The notes under the pieces are model-generated. The model saw nothing but the letters and a program-made list of their open reading frames with translations. It ran no database searches and was not told where the DNA came from. A stretch of 64,000 nt of DNA from Skeletonema tropicum (Eukaryota > Bacillariophyta > Thalassiosirophyceae > Thalassiosirales > Thalassiosiraceae), in NCBI GenBank assembly GCA_037178625.1, contig CM074136.1:2480001-2544000 (forward strand), in the 5' to 3' direction. The position numbers and the translations under genes are program-made. Positions 1 through 11,218 of this stretch are shown here, piece by piece. Every line of letters begins with the position of its first letter. Within the stretch, counting starts at the first letter, position 1.

Positions 1-133
1 TGTGCCTCGTGCGTGCCTCTAGCTAGCTAAAATTAAAATTCGCAACAAAAAATTTTGTTACGATTTTCTCAACGCGGTTAGCCTACTTACAGCCTCTCTC
101 TAAGCAACATACATCATAGCAACGTAATCTACA

Positions 134-1054
134 ATGGCAGCAATAAAACTCCCAGCTTCGATAGGAGCTGTTACTACTGCTACTATTGTTGTGGCGATCT
201 CTATCATTTCCGTCAGAATTTTGAATATCGTGCGATGCATACACAACAACCGTCGCAAAAGGCGTCGGAGCAAAGAGCGTGGTGATGATCATATTTCATC
301 CTCTTCCATGGACCATCTTCGACACAATGACGACGAGACGCAGCCTTCAACATCATCGAAAATCAAGACGGTAGTATTTCTTGGTTCAGGTGGCCATACT
401 ACCGAAATGATACAGCTACTGCAAGAGCTCGATCCCAAGATTTATGCACCAATTGTGTACATCGTAGCCAAAAGTGATGTAACATCGATACCACGGTTGC
501 AGCGTTACATATTATCGAGTGGAATGAGAGATGGCAAGGATTGTCATCCGCAGTGGGAGGGGAGATATCCTAAGTCTATCAACAAGACCAGCGGCAATGA
601 TGATGTCACAACAACAACTTCTCCACCGGCACAAGCACAAGTGTACACTCTCCCACGAGCACGAGAAGTCCATCAATCCTACCTTTCATCCATATTCACA
701 ACATTACATTCAACATACAAAACTGCACAATTATTATGGAAGATACAACCGCATTTGATAGTGACCAATGGGCCGGGGACGTGCGTTCCAATTGTTTATT
801 GCGCTTTCATTCTTCGATGTCTTTTCAGTTTTCTACATCTATTCAGATTTGGCAAAGACTCATCATTATCATCGTCAGAGATCACATTCCGAACAATCTT
901 TATAGAGTCATTATGTAGAGTTAAAACAATATCATTGTCGGGGAAATTGGTCTATCCGATTGTAGATTCGTTTGTGGTACATTGGCCCAGTTTGATGGAG
1001 CAATATGAGATGGTGGAGATTTGTGATGTGCTTGTGCCATCGTTGGAATCGTGA
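134..1054 (+). CDS. ALG14: ALG14-like UDP-GlcNAc transferase membrane subunit
   Basis: A 306-residue single-exon protein. ALG14 is the ER membrane anchor that recruits catalytic ALG13 to add the second GlcNAc to dolichol-PP-GlcNAc in N-glycan assembly. The N-terminus has one hydrophobic segment (about residues 10-32) followed by a basic stretch. The family motifs appear in order: GSGGHTTEM near residue 84, PRAREVHQSY near 174, TNGPGTCVP near 210, FIESLCRVKTISLSGKL, and DSFVVHWP near the C-terminus. Low-complexity Ser/Asn/Thr insertions separate the motifs, as is common in diatom proteins. The start is the first ATG after an A-rich leader. Length is somewhat above the usual 220-240 residues because of the insertions. 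It is tail-to-tail with the rhodanese gene, 149 bp apart. Confidence 0.93.
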   Translation: MAAIKLPASIGAVTTATIVVAISIISVRILNIVRCIHNNRRKRRRSKERGDDHISSSSMDHLRHNDDETQPSTSSKIKTVVFLGSGGHTTEMIQLLQELDPKIYAPIVYIVAKSDVTSIPRLQRYILSSGMRDGKDCHPQWEGRYPKSINKTSGNDDVTTTTSPPAQAQVYTLPRAREVHQSYLSSIFTTLHSTYKTAQLLWKIQPHLIVTNGPGTCVPIVYCAFILRCLFSFLHLFRFGKDSSLSSSEITFRTIFIESLCRVKTISLSGKLVYPIVDSFVVHWPSLMEQYEMVEICDVLVPSLES

Positions 1055-1203
1055 TGAACCAGCAATGGTGCACTTAACAGAACGTTTGCAATTCGTATAG
1101 GGGAGTTGGTCATGTAAAGTGCTAGTAATGATATGAATAGATAGCTACAATGGGTGCGCTTCCGATTATAATAATAATAGACGATTCATCTACGAATAGA
1201 ATG

Positions 1204-3572
1204 TTACCTTGCACTACTATCACCGTCACCAGTGACTATCCTGCGGACGTCGTACATTCTCTGTCCATTTCTAGCAACAACGCCCCACCGATAGATCTCA
1301 CTTTGTTGTTCCGTCGTCCCAGAAGTGCTCCTCCTTCGACCACAATCAAGGGGTTTGTCCCACTTGACTGCTACACAGTCCAATTCATCTCCACCAGACG
1401 CCCATGATTTAATGTTCACGACAGTTCCCAGCCTGATTGGATCTTGTTGTGATCCTCGACGGCCTAGCCTTATTTCATTCCAATTTGGTCCAACCGTGAC
1501 ACGATCTCCTACCTTTACTTCCATAATTGGCTCTAAAGCGCTACCATTACCACCAGTACCTCGTTCCTGCTGTGGAGATTGAGTATGCTTCCAAAAGCCC
1601 CAGCACCTCCCATCACAAATATCCACCGACTCGAAGCAAGTTCGACAACGTCTCTTGGCATTCGGTTCTACCACTGCATTCCCCTCTCTAATATCACTTT
1701 GTCTTGTACTAATCTTTTCCATTTGCTTTCGTAATGTCTTGCGCACATTCTTATGCTTCTTTGCCGGCAAGTACAACGACGAGTCGTGTAGTGATTGCAA
1801 CGTTTCCTTTTGCTTCTCAAGTTCTTCCATGGTAAATCGTTCAAGGAAGGTAAAGTACGCACCCTTCCACCGTTGATGTCGATCACAGTGAAATTCATGT
1901 AACTTGTCACGACAGGATGGACATATCAAGATTAGATCGCGACAGACACTGCATAGATTTGCTCCACTGATTTCATCATGGGGGATATTGCATTCAATGC
2001 ATTTACCAACCACATCCTTCACCTCTTGTTGCTGTTGCTCCTCATGTGTTTGACAATCATCACTCATATCATCCACAGAAGAAGAAGCAGCAGCAGCAGC
2101 AACACTACCTTTCTCTTCTTCATCCACTTCCCTCTTCTTCTTCTTCTTCTTCTTCTTTTTCACCAACATCATATCACCCGCATCAAGAGCAACCCGTTGA
2201 TCAAACACAAACACCTTTCCCTTATAAAATCCATCTTTGCCATACTTTTCAAGATAGCGATGTATCCCCCCACTTAAATGACTAACATCTTGTACTCCAC
2301 GTTGTTTTAACATGGCTGAGGCCTTGACACAACGTATCCCACCGGTACAATACATGAGGACCTGTGTGTGGAGCAAGCAAAAAAAAGTAGGAGAGAGAGA
2401 GAGAGAGAAGAAACGACACACAATAATATGAATGAGATGAAAAAAGTGAGCAGCAAAGCCACACAAGGAGTGTGTACCATTTGCCATATAATGGTACAGG
2501 GATATTACATACTTACCTTTTTGTCTTTGAGTGACTCCGAGTTTTGAGAGCAGAATGTTGAGTCAAAGTGGGAGAATGTGACTGTGTTTGGATTGATGGC
2601 TGGGGTTGGTGCTGCTGCTGCTTTGGTAGTAGTAGTACAAGAACCATTCCTGCCATCATCACTACTTCTACCATCAAGCTGCTGTGGTGTCACCCCATTC
2701 AAAGAAGAAGAAGAAGTAGGATGAATAAAATGTCCAATAGCATGTTCAAATGTATTCCGAACATCAATCAATACCACCTCCTTCTTCTTCATTAATTTTT
2801 GTTTCTTCCACGGACGTGCTTTGTCATTATTTGCAGTAGTGTCATCATCTCCATCATTAGTATCACATTCTTCTTCTTCTTCCTGCTGCTGCTGCTGCTG
2901 AGCATCCAATAAAATAGCATGAAACTCCTCTGCACTAATCTCCTTCCCTGTATCCAATGGTATATCATCGACATGGATTGCACCACCTGTATTTACTATT
3001 TCGTTGACTATTTGAATCTTTAGATCTGGAAAGGGATCAATACTGTTGTTGTTGTTGTTGGTTTGTGTGTGTGTGGTGGTAGTATTGGAGGATGATGATG
3101 ATTTTGTGGTGGATTTCTTCCAGTCAATGTTGGTAAAGAGATGTCCATTGCCTGCTTTTGGTCGTGTTGCTGTTGTTGATGATGTATCCAAGCCTTCACC
3201 AGTATCATCAACAGTAGTAGTCGCAGTAGGAGGAGGAGGAGGAGGAGGAGGATAGCCCAACTCACCAATCAAATCAAACCCCTCCATCCGTTCAATATAC
3301 TCCTCCATCTCCGTTTCAGTCGAACAACTTAGCGTCCCGTTAATCCCCTCAGTCGATAGTAGTATCCGTCCTTTCATATTACCAAGTTGTTGACATAGGT
3401 CGGATTGATGTTGTTGCAGCAGTGGGAGGTAGTAGGAGGAATTTTGTCGGAAATGTGTGATTGTGGCGGAGGAGAGGGAGGAGGAGGAACAGGGGAGGAA
3501 GTATTGATAGAAGAGGACCACGTGACCATGATGATTGGTACGAGATGATGATGATGATGATGCAGAGTCCAT
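1204..3572 (-). CDS. TrhO/TSTD2-like rhodanese protein with zinc cluster and MIB/HERC2-like C-terminus
   Basis: Two exons, 3572..2517 and 2361..1204, with a 155-bp GTAAGT...CAG intron, give 737 residues. The N-terminal domain has ILLSTEGINGTLS, typical of the TrhO (UPF0176) family that hydroxylates tRNA uridine-34 in bacteria; animals have TSTD2. The rhodanese domain starts with DVRNTFEHAIGHF (about residue 270), and the active-site loop YCTGGIRC (Cys357) is rebuilt only after splicing, which confirms the intron. A Cys/His-rich cluster with CIEC, CSVC, CPSC and HCDRH follows. The last ~100 residues (VGDRVTVGPNW, RLGTVVNI, VAVKWD, YRWGV, YDVRRI) look like a degenerate MIB/HERC2 domain. Acidic, poly-Gln and poly-Lys insertions are frequent. 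The substrate in this organism is inferred. The gene shares a bidirectional promoter with ALG9. Confidence 0.88.
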
Positions 3573-3680
3573 TGTTGATACTGTTAGGATTTATCAGTGT
3601 ACCGAGACTATCATATTTACTTCATTCAGCTCGGCTGTATGTCATGATGTTCAGAAGATTTTTCTTTGGTGGGTGATGAG

Positions 3681-3710
3681 GGCGCCAAAAAAGTAGTTGG
3701 CGCCAAAAAA
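3681..3710. promoter_or_regulatory. Two E2F-like GGCGCCAAAA sites in a bidirectional promoter
   Basis: The 294-bp gap between the divergent rhodanese (start 3572) and ALG9 (start 3867) genes contains GGCGCCAAAA at 3681-3690 and again at 3699-3708, in the same orientation and 18 bp apart. TTTGGCGCC is an E2F/DP consensus site. This suggests cell-cycle-linked transcription of one or both genes; binding is inferred only. Confidence 0.4.
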
Positions 3711-3866
3711 TCTGTCCGTATCCATCTCAAAATAATTTCCTTCACGCACCTCTCACACCTCACAAAGTAGCTTGACCATGGCGATGCACGCATAGCAGGT
3801 AGCAGCCTCCTCCCGCTGCACCCATGGTTGTTTTGAATACTCAATGATATTCACTATTCGGTAACA

Positions 3867-6226
3867 ATGATGGCCACCTCAAAAGAAGCGGCAGCATCCA
3901 CCTACAAGTTCGGATCAACACTCTCCATCCTTTACATTGCCATTCGAATAAGTACCGCCAACACATCACCCATCACGGATTGTGATGAGGTGTTTAATTA
4001 TTGGGAGCCGCTTCATTTCATTTTGTATGGATCGTAAGTCGTGTTGTGTTTGGTGATTGAATAAGTGTGTTGTGTGTGTTTTGATATATATTGACACTCT
4101 AGCAAAACAAACGTCCAATGAGGATAATTTTGTATATATAACCATCTTTCGACTGAGTTTTGGAGCTTCATCGGCTTTGTGAGCGACAGATTTATTCCCA
4201 ACATGTTCTGAGGACGTTTGTTGTTGTTTTATTGGTCAATAAACATACTGTGATTTTATATCATGGGATGTGTGTATTCTCTGTGTATGTGAAAATCATA
4301 TTATATGTTATCATGTGCTCACAATATCTTCATCTTTGGACACATGCACACCAAACATCACTACACATCAACATCACAACTTTTGCCATCAGGGGAATGC
4401 AAACGTGGGAATATGCTCCACAATATGCACTACGGACATATGCCTACCTCCTCCCCATGGCAGGATTAGCCAAATGTCTTCAATTCCTACTAGATCATAT
4501 CATCCCCAAATCATCATTAATACGGCAGCAGCTCTTCAATTTATTACTACTCCAATCTTCCACCACCACCAATGGTGTTGTCCTACATCAACATGATGAT
4601 GATGATGATAAACCTCTCCTATTCGCCCTACTCCGCTCCACCCTCACAATACTATCCTGCTACTCCGAACTATCCTTCCTAAATTCCGTTCATGATACCA
4701 TTTCACCCACACTTGCACATTGGACAGCTTTCATCAGTTTCACGGCAGCAGGTAATTTTCATGCTAGTCCTGCATACTTGCCCTCTTCCACTGTCATGAT
4801 TCTATGGAGATTAAGTGCTGCATATCAATTGCGGGGGGATTATGATGGGTATGCAATATTATGGGGGTTGGTGGCAGTATTGGCAGTGGGGTGGCCATTC
4901 TGTGCGGTGTTGTTTGTGTCTACTGGACTTTGGGCTCTTTGGAAGGCTTTTACGTCGTGTAGTAGTAGTTTGGAACAAACAGCAACCATCGGTAATCGTA
5001 GTAGTACTACTGCTATGCAATGGCGATCAATGGTACATGTACTAATACGAACAGCAGTACATGCCATTGGTATTCAGACACTTGTCATGATGATTGACTA
5101 TTACTATTACGGAACGATCGTTTCTCCGATATGGAATATTTTTTTCTACAATGCCACAGCGGGGGGGGATGAATTGTATGGAGTTGAGCCTCTATCGTAC
5201 TATATCAAGAATATACTCTTGAATTTTAATTTTGTGGGATTGCTTGGGATAGGTTCACTTCCGATTTTGTTGGGGAGGAAACTTCTTTTGGCAAGTTCTT
5301 CTTTCCCTCAAGCGGCACTGTTTCGTGCTCGTGATGATAATGATGATGATGATGATTGCCATTATTTATCATCAGGCGCTTCTTCTTTGGACAGTTTGAA
5401 AATATTGGTGTTGATCCCAATGTACATTTGGATGGCGATTGTGTTTCCAAGACCGCACAAGGAGGAGAGATTTCTCTTTCCGATATATCCCATGCTTTGT
5501 TTTGGTGCATCAATTGCGTTGGATGAAATTATGACGTTATCAATGAAAGTACTCTCTTTGGTCCGTCCAAAGTTGAAAGTACCATCTCCAAACAAGGTCA
5601 AATTTCTGGGACTAGCGTTTCTATCACCTTTTGCAGTAATATCCATCTCGAGGTCATTTGCACTGCATCACAATTACTCCGCACCTCTTCATCTCTACCA
5701 ACATTTCTACTACCATCACGTGTCAAAAGACTTGGTGCCCGCAAGTCAAAACAACCAAGTGACATACATTTGCACTGCTGGTGAATGGTATCGATTCCCA
5801 TCATCATTTTTCCTTCCACCAAATACTCAGTTGGGATTCTTAAAATCATCGTTTTCAGGGCAGCTGCCACAACCATTTACAAAATTTGGCTCAAAGAAGG
5901 AAAGTCTGGAGATTCAGGAAGGTGCATTCAATGATGTCAACAAGGAGGAGATGGATAGATATGTTGAAATTCATCAGTGTTCGTATGTGGTTGAATTGGT
6001 TTCTTCTCAAGATTCCAACGACGATGATGAAGAGGAAACTCCTCCTGAATGCTTGCAATACATGAATTCTGATCCTAGTGGTGACTGGACCCAAGTTGCC
6101 TCCTACAAATATCTGGATGCAACGACGACTGGTGCACTTCATCGAATTCTTTACATTCCTTTTCAAAGAGAAAGTAAAGTGAGATACAAGGGCTACAACT
6201 TGTACTCAGTCACGAGGAGCAGATGA
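3867..6226 (+). CDS. ALG9: ALG9-like alpha-1,2-mannosyltransferase
   Basis: Two exons, 3867..4033 and 4393..6226, separated by a 359-bp GTAAGT...CAG intron, encode 666 residues. ALG9 adds alpha-1,2-mannoses to the lumenal dolichol-linked oligosaccharide in the ER. Exon 1 supplies the GT22 signature DCDEVFNYWEPLHFILYG, whose Asp-Glu pair is at the lumenal active site; exon 2 continues with GMQTWEYAPQYALRTYAYL, the conserved continuation in ALG9. Splicing joins these exactly in frame. Many hydrophobic segments follow, then PRPHKEERFLFPIYP, also diagnostic for GT22. There are two adjacent ATGs (3867 and 3870) and the first is used. His/Asp-rich loops are lineage-specific insertions. The stop lies only 35 bp from that of the convergent M14 gene. 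Confidence 0.94.
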
Positions 6227-6261
6227 TAATTGTTAGATAGTAAAGTAGCACTGACCTTCTC

Positions 6262-8756
6262 TCAACTTATTCTTAATTCTAAATCACCAAGTCCTTCATT
6301 GCCATCATCGTCACGATATGATGCATCAAAATCATCGCCTTCTTCGGCGTCTGTCGACACTGCATCTGGCTGGTGATATGAGCGTCTTCTTCTCCGCGGT
6401 CGTACCAATCTTACGAATATCCCAATGGCAATGAGAAGCATAACTACCAAAGTCGCCGATACACTGTTGCTCCTGCTGGGAGTTGTTTCACCACCACCAC
6501 TCCTTGGGGCTCGACGAGACAGAGTATCACTCAATCCAGTTTGACCAGCAAATCGGGCATTCACATGAACTGCACCCACACGAACAATACCACGAGCATT
6601 GGATGACAAACTAAAGTGAGTTGTCGGATCATTGACATCCCAATTTTCTGCCTCCTTCGCATCTCCGACTAATACCGTGATTGGATCTGAATACCACCAT
6701 CCGTACTCTCGACCGTGTATTACTTTTCCAGCATTAGAGGCAAAGTAAGATGGATTCGTGCGTGCATTGACAATATGACTTGCAGGACCCAAATCAGCCG
6801 GGCCGACATTGGCCGCGGCAGTAGCCCAACTTTTATCAACCTTGGCCCGAGCAAACACTGCAATAGCTGTGCCCGGAGGCATGTTGGTGATATCAATCGA
6901 TGTCTTGAACACTGGATCATAATTGTAAATTTGTTCATATGTATCGCCCCCCTCTGGCTCAGCTGGGTATGCTCCATCGGCATGCCAACGAGATCTTCCA
7001 TGTGGCGGTTTACCGCGCCCGACAGACGTATACATGAATTGGAATTTGGTATCAATGACATTACGAGTTTCCATTGATGGGTACAATCCAGTCGCACTGT
7101 CGGCTAATGGAGCAGGAAGATCATCCCACAGCCCATACACAATTTCAGTCTCATCAATCGTCATTGCCCCACCCACAGTCCACGTTATTTCCCTCTCAAT
7201 CACAGAAGTCTCCCCATCACCAGGAACCCATACCAACTTTGCATCATCAAAATACGACGTAGGCGAACGTTTCAAATTCACCGTTGGAATGACATCATCT
7301 TCAAACATCAATCCTTCCACACCCCGAATAGACACGTATGGCTCCACCACATCCATAGCCAGCAAAGCCAATCGTATATTCCTCGCCACATGTCCATTAT
7401 CACGTCCATTCGTACTAATCAACGGATCATGCCTCGTTCCCAAATCCTCCCTCAAAGGATTCTTCTTATCACTAGTTTCAATCAACATATTAAACGCTCG
7501 CAATGTCGAATTATTATACACCGTCTTTTCCGCAGGATACCCCCCATACGTCGTCGGAGCACACTGTACCACCCTCTCCGGATCCCACGACCCGGCAAAC
7601 GCCCAATCTTCCATCCCCCCCGAACATAATACACCTTGTCATTCATGGTACCAAAGTCATATGCCGAATGACCCGGAAACCCATTGGAATATCGTGAATA
7701 GGCACTGGCAATTTCATTCTGTGCCAGAGCATCGGGAGCATCAAAATTTAAATAGGTGGGAGCACCCCATTCATACCCTATTACCTCCATCCCCCCATGG
7801 AATGTTAATCCAATTTGAAAGAGGTGAGAACGCCATAATTCATTGATACTTCGTCCAGCGATGGTTTGCATACATTCCGATTCGTGATATTGTTGTATAT
7901 CGAATGGAAAATCACGATTGGGGTCAATGTTGGCTTCCTCACGTTGGTCGTGGGAATATCCGAGGGCGTTGGCGGTGGGGATGATGATTGTACGGCGTGT
8001 GGTAACTAGCCGTGCGAGCCATTGGCGGAGGGGGGAGGGTATACCCTTTTGAATGAGGGATTGACGACAGGATTGGGCGGTGGATAGTTCTTGCTCCCAT
8101 TGTTCTGGTGTGAATTTGTTTTCATCATTATTTGGAGTAGCATCTTGAGCACTGGCATCATTCTTTGTTTCGTTAGTAGTATTGTAGTCGATTGGTCGAA
8201 ACTTCATTCTTGGTAGTGATTCACAAGCAGCACTTTCCAATAACAGCTCACTCATTTCCACTAGTGATGTAGGTCCCACACGTTCATTGCCGTGGACTGA
8301 TCCTGATAAGAATACATCTGGTACGAATTTCCATCCATTTCCATCAGATTCTTCATCTTGTGGCTGTTGTGGTGATGATGTAGAAAAGTTGATGTCCAAT
8401 TGAACATCTGGATCATTTGGATAAGCTTCTTTATCTTGGATAATCAACACGTAATTATTACACCCCTTTCCACTAGCATTGGTGGCCGAGTCACCCTTTT
8501 TTGTAGCAGCATAAACCTCATCAAAGGGACAATCGCTCTCCTCTCCGGCACGAGGCAAACCGAACCATTCTTGGGTGGTAGTCAGTGTGCAGAAATTGGG
8601 GTAGGTTGTGGCAAGGTAGAGGAGACGATTGAGGAGATCGGGTGAGGGGAGGATTTCGTATTGATCATCTCTTTGTTGTGTCACGTCTACTGCTGATGTG
8701 AGGACTGCTGTTGTGGTGGTGAGGAGAAGGAGGGAGTGTAGCAGCAGTGGTGTCAT
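6262..8756 (-). CDS. M14 zinc carboxypeptidase-like type I membrane protein (one frame break)
   Basis: About 830 residues when the two overlapping reading frames are joined. Residues 1-22 form a signal peptide. The M14 motifs are HGNE (His155, Glu158; zinc ligands), NRD (280-282; substrate binding) and FHGG (His320; third zinc ligand). A candidate for the catalytic Glu is in VVEPYV in the second frame, but this is uncertain. One C-terminal transmembrane segment (VVMLLIAIGIFVRLV) is followed by basic residues and an acidic tail. The frame breaks near 7614-7621 in a run of seven G (coding strand); eight G would join YYVRGG directly to MEDWAFAGSWD, so a homopolymer miscall is likely. The product is predicted to be secretory or cell-surface; its substrate is unknown. 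Confidence 0.8.
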
Positions 8757-10035
8757 AATGATGGATGTTATCAGCGGTAAGCAAATCGTCGGCCACTACC
8801 GGCTATGACTATGAGCAGCTTGTAGCTTGGGTACTTTGGGTGGCTTGGTTTGGTCAACCTCCCTGTTTTTCATTCCGAAAGATGACCGAAAGATGACCGA
8901 AAGATGACTGAAAGATGACTGAAACTTTCTTGAACTTTCAAATTGAAACAGCAACAGCAACAAGCAACAAGCGTTACCATCATCTGTTACCATGAGTACC
9001 ATAGTAGCCGACTCCTTGACGACGCCTCTTCCAAAGATGCTCGTTGTCTCTCTGGTCTTCCAATTTTTCATGAGGGAGAACGGAGAATGATGGCAATTCT
9101 CAATTCTGTGCAATTTTGATGACAACACAAGAAGGGCAGTCCAACCTTGCGGTGGTGTACTAACTGTCACCACACAAACACGTGTGACTGTTATTTTGTT
9201 AGATCGAGTAGAGTAGAGAGTGATGTTTACACACAAATTCAAGCAACAACGTTTGTACGCCGAGAATATTTAGTACGAGTTTGAATATATCAATCAAAAG
9301 AATGTGTTTGGTTTGAGAGTGCAATTGGCAGCGACGATCGAGCGGCGTGTATCACCCTCTTTGAGAGCAACGTAAGAATAAATATTGTAGGAGCAACTCT
9401 CTGTTCGAGGAGGCACCGGCTATCTACTACGATATTGATTGTGTCTACTTATATACATAGCAGTATTCAAATAGTACGTTATGTAACACTTTAATAATTA
9501 TGTAATAAAGGTTGTACATTGCCTTCTACGAATGCTGTGTAGTGATTACTGAGACACGGTTGGGAGAATATTGATTTATGTGAGAGGGATTATCTATGAA
9601 GAGGTTTAATGTGAACGTGTGGAAACGATTGAAGACAGGTAGGAAGAAATTAGAGCGAGATGTAAATCATTTGGTGAAATAATATTCTACAGGACTGTTA
9701 GTACAGGACATGAAATCAGACCTCAGGTTCCAGTCCACAGCCATTTTGGCATTGCAGGAGGCGAGTGAGGCTTATCTCATTGGCCTCTTTGAGGACACAA
9801 ACTTGTGTGCAATACATGCAAAGCGTGTGACCATCATGCCAAAGGATATGCAGCTGGCTCGTCGTATAAGGGGAGAGCGTGCCTAATATTAAAAAACTAA
9901 AATAAATAAAGACTGCCAATCAATGATTGGTGAGCGCCCTTTTTTGGGATTTATAATTCTTCACTTTCTCTTTCTGTGAATCCACATATGAATCCGAATT
10001 ACTTAAAACACATTCTTCCTTTCTGCCTCATCTTC
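8757..10035. other. Intergenic region with a short 11-bp tandem repeat
   Basis: No convincing gene. At 8875-8926 an 11-bp unit (CGAAAGATGAC) is repeated about four times with one drifting base (C to T). Short open frames on the minus strand (8796-9242, 9716-9919) lack recognisable domains and conserved composition. The first part presumably holds the promoter of the M14 gene. Confidence 0.5.
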
Positions 10036-10377
10036 TTACCTAGTAACGCAAATGTTACGGCGCTTGCTCGGTGGGGCATCTTCATTATCGGTGTCTGCAT
10101 CCAGTGCTTCACGCTTCACGTTTGAGTCCGATTTGACTTCATCGTTCTCGTAGTAGACTTGCTCGCTGACCTCGACCCTGACAATATAAATGTTTTCAAA
10201 CTGACCACACTTCTTTCCTCTCTTCCATTCACCGAATCCGAGTAGGTCCATTTGCCTCTTCCGTGTGGCTTCCCATTTTCGTTCAACTTTCCTTCATATA
10301 CAATCTTTCCGTTCTCCCAAATACCCTTGCATACTCGCCCGTCCTTATGTGTCATCTTTCCTATTCCATGCATCTCG
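10036..10377 (-). pseudogene. MORN-repeat protein fragment, truncated and frameshifted
   Basis: The minus strand encodes MORN repeats (DEMHGIGKMTHKDGRV, GIWENGKIVYEGKLNENG, PHGRGKWTYSD), then shifts frame to GFGEWKRGKKCGQFE and a Lys/Arg-rich tail ending ...SKRRNICVTR. MORN repeats usually mediate membrane or protein binding. The 5' side is cut off exactly where the 81-bp repeat array begins (about 10378), so only the last repeats and the C-terminus remain. The frame change is near 10225-10240. It reads as the 3' end of a larger gene that lost its front half. Confidence 0.65.
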
Positions 10378-11099
10378 TCAAATCTAAGCCAATCAAAGAA
10401 AGAGTCAATCGAAAATTCTAAAAACGGGGGGGGCAAGGGGGGGTGTCCCCCCCTGAACAATCAAATCTAAGCCAATCAAAGAAAGAGTCAATCGAAAATT
10501 CTAAAAACGGGGGGGAAAGGGGGGGTGTCCCCCCTGAACAATCAAATCTAAGCCAATCAAAGAAAGAGTCAATCGAAAATTCTAAAAACGGGGGGCAAGG
10601 GGGGGTGTCCCCCCCTGAACAATCAAATCTAAGCCAATCAAAGAAAGAGTCAATCGAAAATTCTAAAAACGGGGGGGGGCAAGGGGTCAAATCAAGCCAA
10701 TCAAAGAAAGAGTCGATCGAAAATGCCCGTGAAGGCCAAAGGACACGCCAAAGGGCCCGGACAGAACGACCGACCGACCGACCGACCGACCGACCGACCG
10801 ACCGACCGACCGACCGAACGACTTAGCTCCACCCCCCCTTGAACAATCAAATCTAAGCCAATCAAAGAAAGAGTCAATCGAAAATTCTAAAAACGGGGGG
10901 CAAGGGGGGGTGTCCCCCCCTGAACAATCAAATCTAAGCCAATCAAAGAAAGAGTCAATCGAAAATTCTAAAAACGGGGGGGGCAAGGGGTCAAATCAAG
11001 CCAATCAAAGAAAGAGTCGATCGAAAATGCCCGTGAAGGCCAAAGGACACGCCAAAGGGCCCGGACAGAACGACCGACCGACCGACCGAACGACTTAGC
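10378..11099. repeat. 81-bp satellite array with G-run/C-run hairpins and a GACC microsatellite
   Basis: Units begin at about 10378, 10461, 10542, 10623, 10687, 10847, 10928 and 10991. The basic unit is 81-83 bp and holds a conserved AT-rich part (TCAAATCTAAGCCAATCAAA) followed by a G-run, a second G-run, TGT and a C-run that can pair with it. The units at 10687 and 10991 are a variant form ending in a (GACC)n tract (about eleven copies in the first, four in the second) and ACTTAGCTCC, so the array is itself partly duplicated. Copies are almost identical, which implies recent expansion. The unit length is a multiple of three, so frames stay open on both strands, but nothing suggests they are genes. 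Confidence 0.9.
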
Positions 11100-11218
11100 T
11101 CCTCTCATTATTTAGATGCTAGAAGTACGATATAAAAACGCCTGCTCTTAGTAGAAGCAAGCTCAAGCCTCCTCCCAATAGACTTTATTTGTTTAGAGAG
11201 AGAGAGAGACAAAGTTAC
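11100..11218. other. Short spacer with TATA-like box
   Basis: After the array there is a TATA-like sequence (GATATAAAAACG at 11130-11141) and a (GA)n tract at about 11199-11211. No downstream gene in the + direction is evident, so this may be a mobile-element remnant. Confidence 0.25.

Noticed and set aside
8796..9242. 148-codon minus-strand open frame as a gene
   Set aside because: No domain, odd composition, and it runs through an 11-bp tandem repeat; more likely chance.
10418..10986. Open frames across the 81-bp array encoding FLEFSIDSFFDWLRFD-type repeats
   Set aside because: The unit is a multiple of three, so open frames arise automatically on both strands; no start, promoter or independent sequence supports a gene.
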